The notes: generated by a model from the sequence alone, not told the origin. Shown: positions 44,162 to 59,104, numbered from the stretch's first letter. The stretch: DNA of 64,000 nucleotides from Perca fluviatilis (GCF_010015445.1 NC_053120.1:16865097-16929096); one strand, 5' to 3'. Numbers and translations are program-made.

Positions 44162-47100
44162 AGACATGCACACTGAACCAGCCACCAATTATACATTGTG
44201 ATTAGGATTCAGCGACAGACTCTGCTGCCACTTTCAATTGGCACTAACATGGCAGTGGTGTAATAAGGCAGGTCTGCTGGGTCAGCGGTGAGACATGGGG
44301 TCACATCAGCCATCTGATGCGATGTCAGAAGTTTGGCCTCCGGGTTCAGCAGGCCTCACCAGAGCAAGAGTCAGACTGGGCAGGATTAGAAGGTTTAAGT
44401 GGGACTTGTATGACAAATTTGGAAAAGCTGTGAATGTGTAGAAGTAAAAAGTGGCTTATTTGACAAGAAATTTGACTGAGCATCAAACTAAGACCTCCTT
44501 GAGCCGATCAGACCAAACCTCAGCTTTTATGCACTGTGAGTAATCTGGCTCCTAGGTCACAGGTGGTTGTGTGCAAAGAGAGATGCCCCAGTTCCAGTAA
44601 ATATAGAGTCTATAACTCCAAACACATAAATCTTGTATTTTGTGCTCCTTTCTTGGTGATAATTTTCATAACATTATTTGGACAGGTATAACTAGCTTTT
44701 GAGAACTAATTGTAGTATCAATATAAAGAGAATAACAAAACTTCAACAAGGGCAACAATTCTCCAACAGTTGGTGTTTACCCATAACATTTTATCAATTT
44801 AACTCTTGCCATACAGTATAACAACACATTTGGAAAACAGCTCAGTATGACACGAACAGGCTTACTGTAATGTAACTTATCATGTTACTTGCAGTGTAGA
44901 CGCTCATAAAAGTTTGCATCAAAATCTTACTTGGTCATAAAATAATAGACACCTTTACCCACATTTGCAGTGGAGATTAGATATGTGAACTCACTTTACA
45001 GCATGTTTCATGACCATAAGTCATTAAGTGCATTACAGGAAGAAAAACAACAGAATGAATTAAACATAAGAACACATTAAAAGATCACAACACAAGAAAA
45101 GGCTATAAAACCGAAACTAAAAGCTTATTTTTACATAAGGATGTTAGCAAAGCAATAGAGGTGAGGGAATCCAAGGAAATAAAACAATAATTGAATGAAA
45201 TGTAAACACCACAAGTGAAGAAGAAACCACAAGAAGGCAAGGGAAGATATAAAATCTGAAAGGCTATTGAAAAAGTGAGTTATCAAGAGAGGATTGAACA
45301 ATAACGGAGCAAACACAGCAATGGTAATCAAAAACATGGTCAGGAATTTTGGGCTTTTATGAATGCATATCTTAAAAATAAAGAAATAGATGACGAAGAA
45401 TGTTGACTGGCCTCAGGGATGTATCGCCATTACAATCTACTACAATCTACCTTGGGATATCCAGAGGGCCCTACACACAGACTAGTAAATACACAGAAGA
45501 TCAGTAACATCTGCAGATGATGATGATGAAGGCGGCATTTTTAAAATGTTGGCATACAGTATGTTGCAAGGCATTTATGTGCCACAATGCGTCTTATGCA
45601 GCAATTTATTTGCACATTCGATATGTCACCATTTGACATACTCAGAAATGTTCACTCAACAGGCATTACATTCAGGTCTGAGCCAAGTCTTAGTCTTAGC
45701 CAACAACAACCTGTTCCAAAATATTATAGTAATGTCAAAACTCTCTCTTTTTTCTCTTTCTGTTAATCACACACAGCTTCACACAGACATTGATACACTG
45801 TTCACAGCCTCTGCTGCCGCAAGTTCCTCCAATTCATCATAATGAAGTGACTAGTGAACCAAATGTAAAACATTAAGACATATAAACATAAGTAATATCT
45901 CTCACCAAGCATTAGCGCGACAACCATCAAAGGCACACAGACGAAATCTTCTTCACCTTGATGAAGCACAATCATTATGATAAACCATGAAGCCAATTGC
46001 CAAACAAATCAACATTGGCTGATAACCTTGCTGTTAAACAGAAGGTTTAGAATCTAGATAAGTGAGAACCATTTAAAATGTTTTTTTTTTTTTTATGTAT
46101 TGTACTCATTATAGTGCATGAGTAACCTTTTAATAACACACAGTAAAAAATGTAATGTAACGCTAACTGTCAAGACTTGGGGGAAGCGGGAGAAAGTACA
46201 AAACAATTCTGCTGCAGTGTATTGGTTGACTATATAGTTAAATGGTGACATTGCTGATCTTTTGTCATTATGTCTGTTGTGGTTTATCAGTGGTCTCATA
46301 ACTAATTTGCATCCATTTTCTGTTAGCGTTTATCTAAACTTCAGTAAACAAAATTATCAAAAATGTTCTCACTGTGTTCAGGGGTTCACCTTCTCTGGCT
46401 CAACTCTAGGCCTGCGGTGTATATGGTTTTGCATAAGCTGTTATCAAACCACACGTGTGTTTTCATCTTCATGTGTACTGCTAATCAGCCACTTTCGCCT
46501 AGCAAAGACAACATTTGCTGTTATGTGACATCTTGAGGTCATTTGCATTATTCATGTGGCCTTCTTAATTTCATTTGAATTACAGGAATGTCCCTGTCCT
46601 AAAAAAAACACAGCAACTTTTTAGTTGGATTTTTAGTGATTATTTTTGCTACTTCAGATGCTCACAGTACAGTGCATAAGATGTACCCTATAGAAAATGA
46701 CATGTCAGACAGTTAGCGATAGTAAAAAGCAAAACATCATCCATCTTGAGTTGAACTGCAGATATTCTCACATGGTTACATGGCAACTTTGTGTGTTAAT
46801 CATATGGTGAGAAATGTACGTGTGTGTGTGTTTGGTAGTATTTAAAAAAGGTCAGTCAGTTAGCACTAAGGTGTGTATTGCACTAACTTGTGCATACATG
46901 TATGTGTATGTAGACATGTATGTATGCTATCCTGTTCTTGTCAAAGCTGTGCCTAACTGAAAGTGTCCCAAAGCATTTGTTGTAGCGGCTGCAGATGATT
47001 AATGATTGTTGACTCAAACACAAACACTGGGAAGCACAGACAGAGTGAGACAGATGAAGACAGATGGAGGCAAAGGGGGAAGCTCAAGTTCAATACCCAC

Positions 47101-47511
47101 ATATCAACAACGCCGATGCTGTGGCTAATAGGCCTCTAAAGGCACTTCTTTTTCACCACAACCACCTCCCTAAAGGGCTGCAAGAGTACAATTTGTATAC
47201 CAGAGACAGTAAGGGAGCATTGGTGAAGGGAAAGAGCAGATCTGTAGCTGAATACTGTTCACTCAATATTCCAACACTTGCAATGCATTTTAACTTGACA
47301 ATCCTGCAGCTTTCACACTTTTTTTCTCCATCTCTTCCCATGTCACAGATGGATTAGCTTCTAGCTGTTACTTGGGTTCATGAAGTCGAGGACTTTGTGC
47401 TTAAAGCTGAGCTTGATCATGTTTTTGATTGATATGTTATCTTCCTTGTTTTGACTAGCAAGCAAGCTTCGAAACTAGAAAAAAAATCTTAACAAGTCCA
47501 CTTATCTATTC
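44162..47511. other. noncoding stretch, no gene seen
   Basis: Open frames reach 98 codons (45546-45842) without domain content. AT-rich; a T run lies at 46081-46094. Confidence 0.5.
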
Positions 47512-47575
47512 ACAATCAGAATCAGCTTCAATGGCCAAGTAAGTGTGAACGCATACACAGAATTTGAATCTGTCT
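47512..47575. repeat. fragment of teleost dispersed repeat
   Basis: AATCAGAATCAGCTTCAATG then GGCCAAGTAAGTGTG resembles the start of a repeat family I recall as common in fish (AGAATCAGCTTTATTGGCCA). Confidence 0.45.
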
Positions 47576-49710
47576 TTTGTTTCTCTTCTCGATTATTTAG
47601 TCCTAATGCCGTGTTTTCTTGACACGTGAAACGCTGGAAATGTAGAAGACCAGAGAGTTCAGGCATCAGTATGAGCATTGGCAGTAGCAGTGGGTTGGCG
47701 TCTTCCAGCTGATTAACTGTTTTTAATGTAATGTGCAAATTCTCAATCTCATACATTCCCCTTGACTCCTCCTTCTGTTTATACACAGAGCTCTGTCTCT
47801 TCTTTCATAAGTGAAAGCTATTTCCATCCTCAAATGTTATCAGCAGCAGCCTGGCTGCTTTATCTTGTGCTATCACAGTTTAAGCACACACAGGCGTCAG
47901 TTCCCATTCTTTTAAGAAGTACACATCTCTCTTTGTCAGTAGTCATCTTAACCTCAGTCACAACCTCTCAGCTAACAGCAATGTTAGCGGCCGCTGGTGA
48001 AACATCGCTAACTGACCTGTCTTGACTTGTTTGGAGAAACAGATCAGAAATAGCTGCTGAAAAATGTACAATCCATTAGATGTATTATTTAAAACCTGCT
48101 GTATGTTGTGAGTGAAGCATAAACAATGGCACAAATTAAGCATTTATGCATGACCACCTGGCATCTGCATACTTTTAATGTTGAGTTGAGAGCGCTGGTT
48201 AATTGCTAGGTTATCAAGTGGGCACCTCCCATCCCAGATGTTTAACTGATTCAGACACCTCCATAAAGCTGTACTGTGACCTCTGGCGTACCAAAATGAA
48301 TTATTTTGTGTTCTAATGTATTCCATCTGACAACCGCTGCTGTATCTATACTCTCACAATTTTTTCATTAACTTTTAATTACCATACCTGCTAAAGGGGA
48401 TCCATTTAATTTTCTATTTCTCAGTATTTCATCTGTTATAAATAAAGCCTTGAATAATAGTCCAATCCCCCTTCATCATTACTTGTCAGACCCAGAAATA
48501 CAGTATGTACTGGGAATTTAGGAAAGATAAAGAGGTAGGAGTTCTTCCAAGGAATAATAAAAGTCCACATTTATGATAAAGAATGTACAATAATGTAAAA
48601 TATATTCAATACCTTGAAATTTAGTTCACCACTCCCATATCTACATAATGATTTAATTAACTAATGTAGCACATAGAGATGTTGCTTTTGCGACCAAAGT
48701 TCAAAGTGAGTAATTTAATATCATTTTACACTTTGCAGTAGCTTCCATATGTCATTCTACCTCCAACATGCAAGGAATGTAAATAGCACAAGGTGTATAA
48801 TGATACCGCAGTGAAAGAAGAAGGTTAGCAGCCTAGGAAGCTCTCAAGGTTAGTCAATTTCAATTCAAACGTTCAAGTCAGTGAAAGGACTTGCATCTGC
48901 CAGGAGATACATGATGCCCCACAGCCCAATGGGGTGAACAACACTCCACCACTGACCTAAATTAACCACAAAAAAACTTTTAAAATAATAAAATCCATGG
49001 GATTTATTAACATAAAGGCATACAAACAAGACAATACAAAACTCCAGGCTGAGAGGCAGCAAGACCAGCAGTACACAAACCAGTGGCCTCTGTCTTCTGC
49101 TGCTGGCACAGGAACTGTCAAGCACTTCCTTCCCAGGCCAGGTGCACCTCATTGAGCAATACAGCACACCCAGGCAGCGCAACAGCAGAGGGAAAAGAGA
49201 CAGCACAGGGAACACAGCCTTAACACAAGTGATTAGATATAGATTTCTGTGGAGTGTCTCATTAGCATATAAGGGTGTTACTAACAGCTGAGTAGCCTAC
49301 AGTACATTCAAGTTGCTTATTAATGTAACGCTAGTTCTTGTTAGCGTTAACTATTAACTCGTCGTTATTAAATATATATACTTTCGGGCCGTGGGTAGAG
49401 AAAGAGCACGGAGACAGCTTCGACTGTAAAACTTGGTTCACTTTAATGACCCTCCTCAAGTGTAGGACAACTCAAGACTAAACACAAAACATGCTTCATC
49501 ATCTCAACATCATATCCCTCCGCCAACATAACTGTTACTGAATTACAGGCAGGGCATAACAGGTTAGATAGTTCCCTTGTTAACTCAAGGAACAGAATAC
49601 ATTATGAAGCTACAATTAATGAAAATATGTGACTTATTTCAGTAAGCCTAAAAAGGTTATCTGTTAACTAAATCGTCACAAAACAAATCTCATCTTACAT
49701 TAACAAGACT
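47576..49710. other. noncoding stretch, one long minus-strand frame not called
   Basis: A 116-codon minus-strand frame at 48865-49215 is Leu/Val/Cys-rich and hydrophobic. Its DNA includes TTAATAAATCCCATGG-like polyadenylation context, suggesting a repeat 3' end more than a gene. Confidence 0.4.
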
Positions 49711-49808
49711 AAAGCTACGTTCACACCGCAAGTCTTAATGCCTAATTCAGATTTTTTCCTCAGATCCGATTTCTTTTGGGCTGTTCACATTACCTTTTAA
49801 AATGTGGC
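49711..49808. repeat. DNA-repeat terminus fragment
   Basis: CTACGTTCACACCGCAAG, TTCAGATTTTTTCC, GATCCGATTTC and GGCTGTTCACATTA match a remembered fish DNA-repeat end. No second terminus was found nearby. Confidence 0.45.
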
Positions 49809-52800
49809 CACAGTCTAGTTTATTTTTTTTTACTTCTTTCTGGTTTTATACATGTGACTGAATCTGAGCTAAGACTGACTTAAGTATTGCTTTAACATTC
49901 AAAAAGAATCTGTGAGAAGGAAATTATGCTGAACTAAACACTGCATGCTACATGCAAGCCTAAAACTGAAATCTGCTCTTATCTGTAAGGCTTTTTTCCT
50001 CTCTTAATGGTACCCTTATCCCCTTAAGGTGATGTTCTGTAGTTGTGACACGGTAGTGGTATTGTGATGCACCTCACCAAGGTTAAGTCAGATCTTATCA
50101 TAGCGCTGGTGCGAGAGGGATGCTGCTTTGCAGGCAGTTGAGGTAGAGCGAAGAGGGTAGGCAAAGGCTGTGTATCAATGCACTGGTGAGCTGCAGCCCG
50201 ACTCGCTGACTCACTGCCTGCTTTTTTCTTCCTTTTGTGGTCCTGTATAAAAATATATAACGACTGTGCATAATGTTAAACTAGCTTCAGGGTGGCTCCT
50301 GTTTTTTGCTCAGTGAAGCATGGCACTACAACTGTCAGGGTTAAAGGTTTCATTTTCACTGTTTGCGGCCATGGAGCTCTGAGGTAATTTGGATAAAAGA
50401 ACCCATTGAAATGAAATTTGTCAATTTTATAAAATATCTTTTGTATTTGTGGCATTGTAATTTCCGTTTTACCAAAAAGCCACTAATAATGACAATTTAT
50501 TGGTCTTGAACTTTAATAAAACAAGCCTGTTGGAAAAGTTAATTGATGAATGGCTTGTACCTGCTGTAAAACATCAGAATTTAACTGTATGAGCATGTGA
50601 AAAACAATAAAAAATGTAATTGGTGTTCTTTGTCTACTAAATGTGCTTTATCCATTGGTTTATTGAGTTGTTTAGCGTGATTTTGAAAGCCCAACCAGGG
50701 GTTGCAACTTGACTTCTGTTAGGCGCTCTATATGATACTATAAATAAATTGAATATATGCAACACGCTAAATATAGCAATGTTGCATTTCTAACAATGTT
50801 TACCTGTGTTGTCAGTAAGTAAATAACTAAGTACAGGCATGTTGTGTGCATTGTAAGGGTTAGGGTTATATTTGTTAAACTCTGATTTGTCTGTTGTGGG
50901 AGGACATAAATGCAGAATGAACGCGCTGTGAGATATAAATAGAAACATTGTAATCATGACAACAGATAGACAGGGTGGAAAAATCTAAAGTTAATTAAAA
51001 TGTACCTAATAAACCTTCACAGACCCTTTCGAATGAACATATATATCCAGAAGTTCATAACAGCGTTTTCAAAATCATGCCTACCCGGTAGACAGGGTAG
51101 GCGCAGATTGCTCATTCACACTGTTTCCCACTTGTTAGTGCATCACGAATCCTTTCGAACCCACCCAGAACTATTTTAACCAGGCTATACTTTAAATATC
51201 CGCTAAATTGTTATGATGACAAGCCCACCTTGTGAAGATCCTGTATTTACGCACATATCATCTATCATGGGGTTGTTGTTTTTTCTTCTGAGGGATGTTC
51301 ACACCTTCACCCACCTGAATGTCCTGTCAGGCTGTTGCTATAGATATCCACGCAGAGCACAGCGAGGAGGAGAAGGCAACGACTGAGAACAAGTGAGAAG
51401 AGTGAGCAAATAAGGAGGAAATGCAGCAGAAAAGAGACAGATTCAGGAAGCAGAGAGAGCTTAGAGAGAGTGAAACAGTGAAGACACCGAATGGCAAACA
51501 ATAATCCAGCTGGTAGCGAGTTTATCAAGAGCGAGAAGAAAAAAGAGGGAATGATGACAGGGAGAGAGCAGGAGAATGAGCTCTCTACCTGTCAGCGCAT
51601 CAAAGCCTTGTCGTGTCATATACTCACCCGCTCACACACCCACTCATCCCCTAAATGCCTCAACCTAATGAGCCAAGTGCCTCTCAATGGCTCTGGTCTA
51701 CACCAGCACCCTCACACAGCCATTACAAGCGTGTGTTATAGACAATTTATCGCCCTGTACAGCAGCTGTTGTCACGACATGCACCCTTCATACTGTCTTG
51801 TTACCTACTCACCACCTTTCTACATAGACAAATCTCATGCCACAGCATATGCCATTGGATGGGTGGTTTCTATCCATTGTACCTTACAATAACATGAGTG
51901 ACTATACTTGAGTAAATGGGAGCTGATATCCTAAGCTTGGTAAGACCATCTCTGTGTGTCATGTATGTGGCAGGCATTGAATTACGACAGCATCATTTTT
52001 GTGCTGCTTTTTTTTGTGTGGTCTGGCTGATCCGATCATGTTCGAATCCCAATGTGTTCTGCGTTGTTTACTCTTTACTTTTCCTTATCCAGATACATTT
52101 GTGTTTTCATGCCAGGTGTAAATGGCGTAAAACTATTTCAAATGTTGTTTTATAACAACAATGTATTCTTCTCACTACAATCTTTGTATTAGAAGGGTAC
52201 TATATAAATACACTTGCCTTTGCATTACTGTCTCTACATTGTGAACTTGCCAACATTTGTTTGAAAGCAAGAGCACGGAACAGATCAATAGTTGTGTTTG
52301 TATTTCTCAGTAATGTTAGTCACCTTGGTCAAAACAGTCCTTTCAACTCCACTCAGCTGCTGTTGAAAGGTTATTAGTATCAACTGATTCAACTGCTAAA
52401 GAAACAGTATGCAAACACAAAACCAAAAGGAAACAAGTTATTTTGTATTAAATTGCTGTAATATTTAAAATTACAGCTCAGCTGGGAATTGTAACTATTT
52501 TAAGACCTTACTGTTATTAATAGTAATGTTATTATATGCAATAAGTTCCAGTGAGGGTAACAATGTGTCCAGGAATCTCTTACAATTGCAGGAATGCTGT
52601 GAGTTTCTGTGGTCAGTGTCTGATAGTCCGTGCAGATAGCAAACCAGGATGTTGAGTACATACAACTAATACAACAACAATACAACTGTACATGGTTGTA
52701 AGGCAACCTAGTGCTTCCACAGTATGATGCCGTGTTAGGATTAGGATGGTTCAGTTTTAGTAACTAAAAAAAATGCAATTGTAGAAGTTCTAGAAAAGGT

Positions 52801-54517
52801 TCTGTAGGCCTCATTATACAGTAGTTACGAGGTGGTTGGTTTGTGTTTTATTTAACTTTGGCTCACAAAAGGGGTCGCAGATTTAATGATTTTATGCAAA
52901 AAAATGAAAAGAAAAGGGGTAACCATTCTTCCATTCTGATTGACAGCGTTTTATGGAAAAAATGTGAGAACTTGATAAAAGAAGAAACATTTTTGCAGAT
53001 ATTGCAAGAATTGTTTGGATCACTAATTCCTTGGAGGGATTGACTATAATAAATTGACCTAACACATTTAGAGACTTTATTCTAAACAATAGTGGTTTGC
53101 ATTGAGCTGGAGAATTTTAAACGAAAAGCCAGCGTCAGTGTAAGTTTGAGGGGATGGTTGCTTGGATAGCGCCAACATGTTGCTTGTGGGGTGAATTCAG
53201 TAGAGCCATTCTCTTCCTGCTAAATGTCACAGCTAATCAAGACCCCCAACCCTGGTAGCATCCGCCATGTTGATTTTAATTACTCCTTTTCAATTGCTAA
53301 ATGATCCTGATAGTTTGTTGGATAACAAAGCTTAGTATAAAAGGCTAAGGAGCTACTTAGGATGTTAACAAATATCCTTTTTATTGTTTTAACTAGTACA
53401 GCAAGTTTTCATTGTGCTGTGACTGTGAAATACGGGGCGGAAATTACCTACAGCTTCTTTTTCTTCTTCGTTTTATGGCGGGTTGCAACCATAAAATAAT
53501 CGCAATTCATTATTTATTTGGAAAATGTTTCCAGCAGCGTTTATCACATAAGCCAATAAAGAGAACATCCGATAAAAACGAATGTACAAACTTTGTGTCA
53601 ATATTCATGAAATTCAATCAAATTTTACTGTTTCGATGAGGCATTTTTCATTCGATATGACTTAATTTGCATAAAAACGTGTGGATGGAAACATGGCTGC
53701 TTTCTCTTTCTGCTTTAGGTGCCATAATGTCCCAGTGCTAGTCCAGCATTTCACATACAGATAAAGTAAGTGGTAAACACAAATTGTAAAAACAATATGA
53801 ATGAAAATCCAATATGGCCCAGTGTAATTGAAAGGCTGCCACTCGAATGCTGTTTCTAATCCAGTCCGGTCTTATTTTAAGCATTCCAGTTTCTCGATGC
53901 TGCAATCTCTTCTCTCTCCAAAACACTCTTGTTTATGTCTGGTTTGCATCAAAGCGTCAAAAGATTACGATGCATAGCTGGACCACAGTAATGATGGATT
54001 TCTCATGAAAATGGTTTAAACAATATGCTCAGTCTCATTATGTAAACTGTCACTCATTCGCTTATAATTATTATTTAATACTAAGCTTCCTTTAAATAAA
54101 AAATCAGCAGTGTTATCTCTGACTGAGTGGAGTTAAGTTCTCCGAAGTTCTAGTGATGTTAACGGCTGCAAGCCTGTGTATCTTTCAATCTTTGGAACAC
54201 AGAGGCTCTTAGTTTCTTTTCAATATTCTTTGTTGACATTAATGCAAACCATGAAACAGTATGCCTTTTAAAGCAGGAGAGAAGAAGTCCTAAAATATAG
54301 TATTATATAGAAATAATCATTTGCATAAAATGTGCTGGTTGATTCATTGATTCATTCGCTCATTCATTCATTTAAAGTGCTCATATTATGCTTTTTGGCT
54401 TTTCCCCTTTCCTTTATTGTGTTATATTTCTTTTTGTGCACATTATACAGTAGGTTTACAAAGTGAAAAGCCCAAAGTCCACCTCAAAGGGACTTACCAG
54501 CTTCCAGAGAAAACACT
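49809..54517. other. noncoding stretch, no gene seen
   Basis: The longest frame (133 codons, 51491-51892) is Ser/His-rich and shows no domain. The part around 53450-53700, ending GTGGATGGAAACATGGCTGC, may be a MITE edge, but I could not find its partner. Confidence 0.45.
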
Positions 54518-55974
54518 GGGCCTCATTCACCAACTGTTCTTACGAAGAAATGTGTTTTTAAACCCCACTTACACACATTTTAGATTCTGACATTCATTAA
54601 TGTTTTCTTATCTTGAATTTGTTCTTAGCTAAGAACAAAATCTATGAACACTGAAGAGCACTCTTACGCACATTTGAGCAATGACACTTTGCTCCAAATA
54701 ACTGCATTTTATTTAATTCTACAGTCGTTTACAAAGATAGCATTTACTGTAATGTATTTCTGATCATTTGTTGAAAAAAAATCAAAGTATGTAAAGAAAC
54801 ACAAACACTGCAATTTACATATCTATATATATCTATACATATATTTATATCTACTTAAGTAGAATCAATAGTGCATACTTTTGACTTTTACTTTGTTACA
54901 TTTTGTAGCAATTATCTATACTTTCTACTCCACTACATTTCTACAACGTTCCGTTACATTTTCTGATCTGTTTTTCCCCCTGCCAAAACGTCACAAGTTT
55001 GTCTCACCAGTGAAGTTTGGTTACCATAGATATGGGGCACCGCCGATCCTTCATCGGCTTCCAAGCCGACTCCGGTGCTCCAGAGCCTGGGCGCAGCGCC
55101 GCTGACCCTCGGTAATATGGCCTCCGGTAAAAGTGAAAATGAAAATTTTTGTTTTTTATTATTCCCGTTTTTAAATCATAGTTGCCATCTATTTCTCTCC
55201 ACAGCGTCGTTGACTTCTCCGCCAGGCTGCGTAAGACGCGTTCATATCTTATTTATTTGGCTGGACCTCTTCACATCGCCTCCCTATTCCCGCTGCTTAA
55301 CACACTTTATTTGCTTACGCTTCCATGGTTATAGAAAACATAACCATCTTAAAATCAATCCATGAATAAAACCAACCGCATTTTGATTCTAACAACATAT
55401 TTCTGTTTTGTGCTGGTTAGGATAGGAACTTTTTTTTAAAAGCCAGGCCTTGTTTGTGGTAGTGGACATATTACCATTTAAAATGGTAATATGCAAAGAA
55501 GATTAAGAGAATAACTCGTTATGCAAGTACTTTTACTTTTAATACTTAAAGTACATTTAAAATCAGGTACTTTTTACTTTTACTTAAGTAGGGTTGTCAT
55601 TGTGGTACTTCTACTTTTACTAAAGTAAATATGTCTCTGGTTATTTGTACTTTACTTAAGTACTGATATTCAGTACACCACTGCAATGTCCAAGTCATCT
55701 GCGACTCTGACAACCATCTCAGCGCTTCCCAGGAGGTGCACAAGCAGTGTCATGTCCTGATATGAGAATTTGCAGGGTGTTTTCTTATGCTAATTAGGAA
55801 CAACTGGCACGCGCTTTCAATTACGAAGACGTGGGATTCATCAATCCTAAGAACACAGGTGCAAACAATTCTGCTGTTTAAGAACACGTCATGCATCCGA
55901 CGTAGACTTTCCTTAGGGACTTTCTTAAGAACATATTTAAGAGAAAACTTAGGAAGATATTGGTGAATGAGGCC
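54518..55974. mobile_element. MITE with GGCCTCATTCACCAA ends and 3-bp duplication
   Basis: The left end GGGCCTCATTCACCAAC and the right end (reverse complement) TGGCCTCATTCACCAAT form a 17-bp terminal inverted repeat differing at its first and last base. ACT flanks both sides (54515-54517, 55975-55977), a 3-bp duplication as made by PIF/Harbinger-type elements, though their usual target is TWA. Further inside, both ends are rich in CTTAAGAAC/GTTCTTA motifs. The 1457-bp interior contains another repeat (54851-55683) and no transposase. Confidence 0.65.
54851..55683. mobile_element. repeat nested in the MITE (ACTTAAGTA-rich)
   Basis: Both ends carry ACTTAAGTA and ACTTTTACTT blocks. The right end finishes CAGTACACCACTG, i.e. 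CAGTGGTG on the other strand, a hAT-like terminus. No matching left terminus was found. A GC-rich centre (55030-55230) contains a 96-codon frame without domain. Confidence 0.45.
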
Positions 55975-55977
55975 AAC

Positions 55978-58900
55978 TTTTCACAAACAGCTCTATTGTA
56001 GTCCAGCCTTTACTTCCATGACGAAAGTGTGTCACTTTGTAACACACGTTATAATGCTCGCCTAGCTGCTAGCATGTCACTCCCTCATACTCTGCAACTG
56101 ACAAGCTAGCAGTACTTACTGTGCATGTGCAACTCCCAACAAAGATGGTACAGAAAGATGTCTCACTCTGTAGTTAAAACAGAGAGCTCAACACACAGGG
56201 TGAAAAGAGGAGCTTCAGCAATGTGCAGTACAACAAAAATATGGTGTTTTCTGAAAATTAAACCACATAAACATATTCTGATACAACCTCTTAATACAAT
56301 TATGTATAATATGAGCACTTTAAGGTACCAGTGAGTGATGCTTTAGATTTTATTGAGACGGTTTACCCTTAGATAATGTGAGCGGCTGATCAAGGGCCAT
56401 CCAGACAGCAGGAAAGTGCATATGCCATTTGGGGGACACTTTATCCAAAGCACCACACAGTAAGAGGAGTGCTACTTCAGTGTTGTGACCTGTGGGAAAT
56501 TGAGCCACTAACTCTTTAGTAATTAGCACTAAGCTGCACAGAAGACTGATTACTAATATTTGAAACCAAGAATAACTGAGCCAGTACTGTAAATATGTCA
56601 TGTTCACATTTTCACTGAAAACTAAATCTTTAGAACGTTGGTCAACTTTCAAGATTATTTTTTGCATGATTTATTATATTGCAGGATGTGGATGTTTTTT
56701 TTAAGATTTGCTTTTCAGTTAAACTGTAGTGTATGTAAATCTGCAAATGCCATATTCCATGTGCTGATCTACTGAATGACAAGACAGTTTACATGTTTCT
56801 GTTTAATGATGTGTAAGTAAACTGTGTGCTAACAACAAAAAGGCACTGATCAAAGTTGAAACAGGTCATCCATTCTTCATTTAGCATTTTCATTTCACAA
56901 TATACCATTCGGGTTTTATTTTTTACAAGAAACATTCAAAATATCTTTATTTTATGACGACGGCTTTAAACATCACAAAAAGGAACTGTCCATTTATCAT
57001 TTTTTCATTGTAAAGCTGAGACATATGTTTTATTGCTGACCATTTTTACAAAATACAACATAATACAATACATGAAAATATAAGAAAATTATATAAACCT
57101 TGATGATGTGAGTGCACATTTATTAGACAGACACTAGCAGATACAGTTACATAAAATTGGACTGGAATTGCAACTTGGCTCTCTTCAGTACAATAAATTC
57201 CACCGTAGTACAATATCTTTATCCCTAATCTGAGTCAAAGCTCTTTTAGCGTATCATGTAGACTAAGTAACACTTCTACAATCACCAATCAATGAATGGC
57301 CTTGTCTGACTTTTCTTCAAGCTAGTTGCTCTTGATTGCCGGTGCTCACCGCGAGGTGACAGACCGCTACTTCTCCTCTAATTAAACCACTCATCCAGCC
57401 ACTCTGACGGGCATGTGTTTCCCACACACAGGTGGGCATATTAAGGAAGGGGGAAAAAGGAGTAGGAGCGGGGCAAGGTTATAGAAAAAGAAAAAGGGTG
57501 ATTGATGGAATGGAAGTAGTTGATGGGAAAAAGAAGGATTGAAATAGGAGGAGCAGAGAGGTGCTGTAAGATAATCAAAGACACTGTGCAGCATGCAGTT
57601 TTTAAAGCAGAGTGGGTGGACCACTTCCCTTCTCTTTATTTAGATGGAAGGGAGGCTGAGAGGGACACAGATACGAGCAAACACCAGAGGAAATTTTTCA
57701 GAGCATACAATCCAAGCAGAGATGTCATTTTATCAGGAAACCGGGGGACATATCAGGTCTAATAATTTCATACTTAACACTTGCAATACACTATTTCAAG
57801 TGTCCAAAACAAAATATCAGCCCTCTTCAAAGGTATGAGTAACTGTAAATTCACCCAGCTATTTTAGTCATGAACACCTTCACTTCCCTTCATTATGCTT
57901 CTGAGGTCGACAAGTTAATTGACTCAAGGCACAAATGAAATAATTCTGCTCCTCTCACTCTGTCATGAACCCCACCAACATCTGATGATGTTCTCATCTG
58001 TTTGGGCTTTTTCTATCATATCACAAACTCCTATATATATATATAATATAGATTAATTAGTCTAGTTTCACTTGCCAGTTGAAGTTTTGCTGCCTAGCTT
58101 TCCAGCGTTTTCTTGTTCCTGTTTTGCATGACCTATCTGTGTTAGATCCTGCTTCTGCCTACCCCTCATCTGATTTGTTTGCCTGGGTGACTGATTACCT
58201 CATATTTGAACCCTGCCTGACCTAGTAAATAGAACCTTCCTTGCTTCATTGTTGGTCTCATTGTCAATCTCTGGGGTTCTCACTTGCCAGTTTCCTCGGA
58301 AACATGTCACACTCTATCTAATACTGTAACTGAGATAGATTTGTATTAGAAACCAATTGATTGGATTGCTATAGCCTTTTTCATTGTTAATGCTAACCCT
58401 GAAAAGGGCAGCTGCAGCCGAGACACACTCACTTCTGTAGTTGTTTTTTTCATTACTGAGGTTCTTTCTGATTTAACCACCTTGAAGGCATGGCAAGGTT
58501 GCAACAGACGTTTTGCCGCGAGAATATTACGTTAACTGTGTTATTGATCGGTCTTACTGATGTAAATTCAATTAATGGAAATGTAGCAATTTACGTTGTA
58601 GTAACGTTACCTCTTTAAATGCCACCAGTGAAGCAAAATTGTAACGAAACCCCCAAAATATGCAACTTTCTTTTTTATTTTGGTGTACATATTCCTTGAC
58701 TAAAAAAAAGTGAATTTCTGTTTCACACCGTATACTACATGCCACTTTCTTAAAAACCACTTAGAAAACCTAGATGTAAATGGACTACAATATGTAACAG
58801 CATAAAATATGAGAACACAGCAAAAGCACACATTTACACAACCTGAGTCAGCTGGACATGATTATTTAAACACATGTAGTATGCTATATCCTACAATATT

Positions 58901-59104
58901 GTGACAACAAGCTCACTTATAAAATCCTAAATTTAACCCTGTTGACTTCTTGCTCGCAATGCCTGATGCCCCTTTACTGACTTAAGTACATGTTATCAAA
59001 GGAATGTCCAATTATCTGAGGTAAAGGCAAAGACAGGCAATGGACAATCAAATTATCAGTCCAGGGGACTTAAATGCTTTAGTTGGGCTTAAAGGTCACA
59101 CATG
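55978..59104. other. noncoding stretch with decayed SINE tail
   Basis: 56412-56545 (GCCATTTGGGGGACACTTTA, ATCCAAAGCACC, CCTGTGGGAAATTGAGCC) looks like an old minus-strand relative of the SINE at 11492-11690. 58040-58290 has a run of CTGCCT/GACC motifs of unknown origin. No gene is recognised. Confidence 0.4.

Noticed and set aside
48865..49215. 116-codon hydrophobic minus-strand frame
   Set aside because: Looks like a repeat 3' region with AATAAA context; no recognisable protein.
55075..55365. 96-codon frame in GC-rich patch
   Set aside because: Inside nested repeats and without a recognisable domain.
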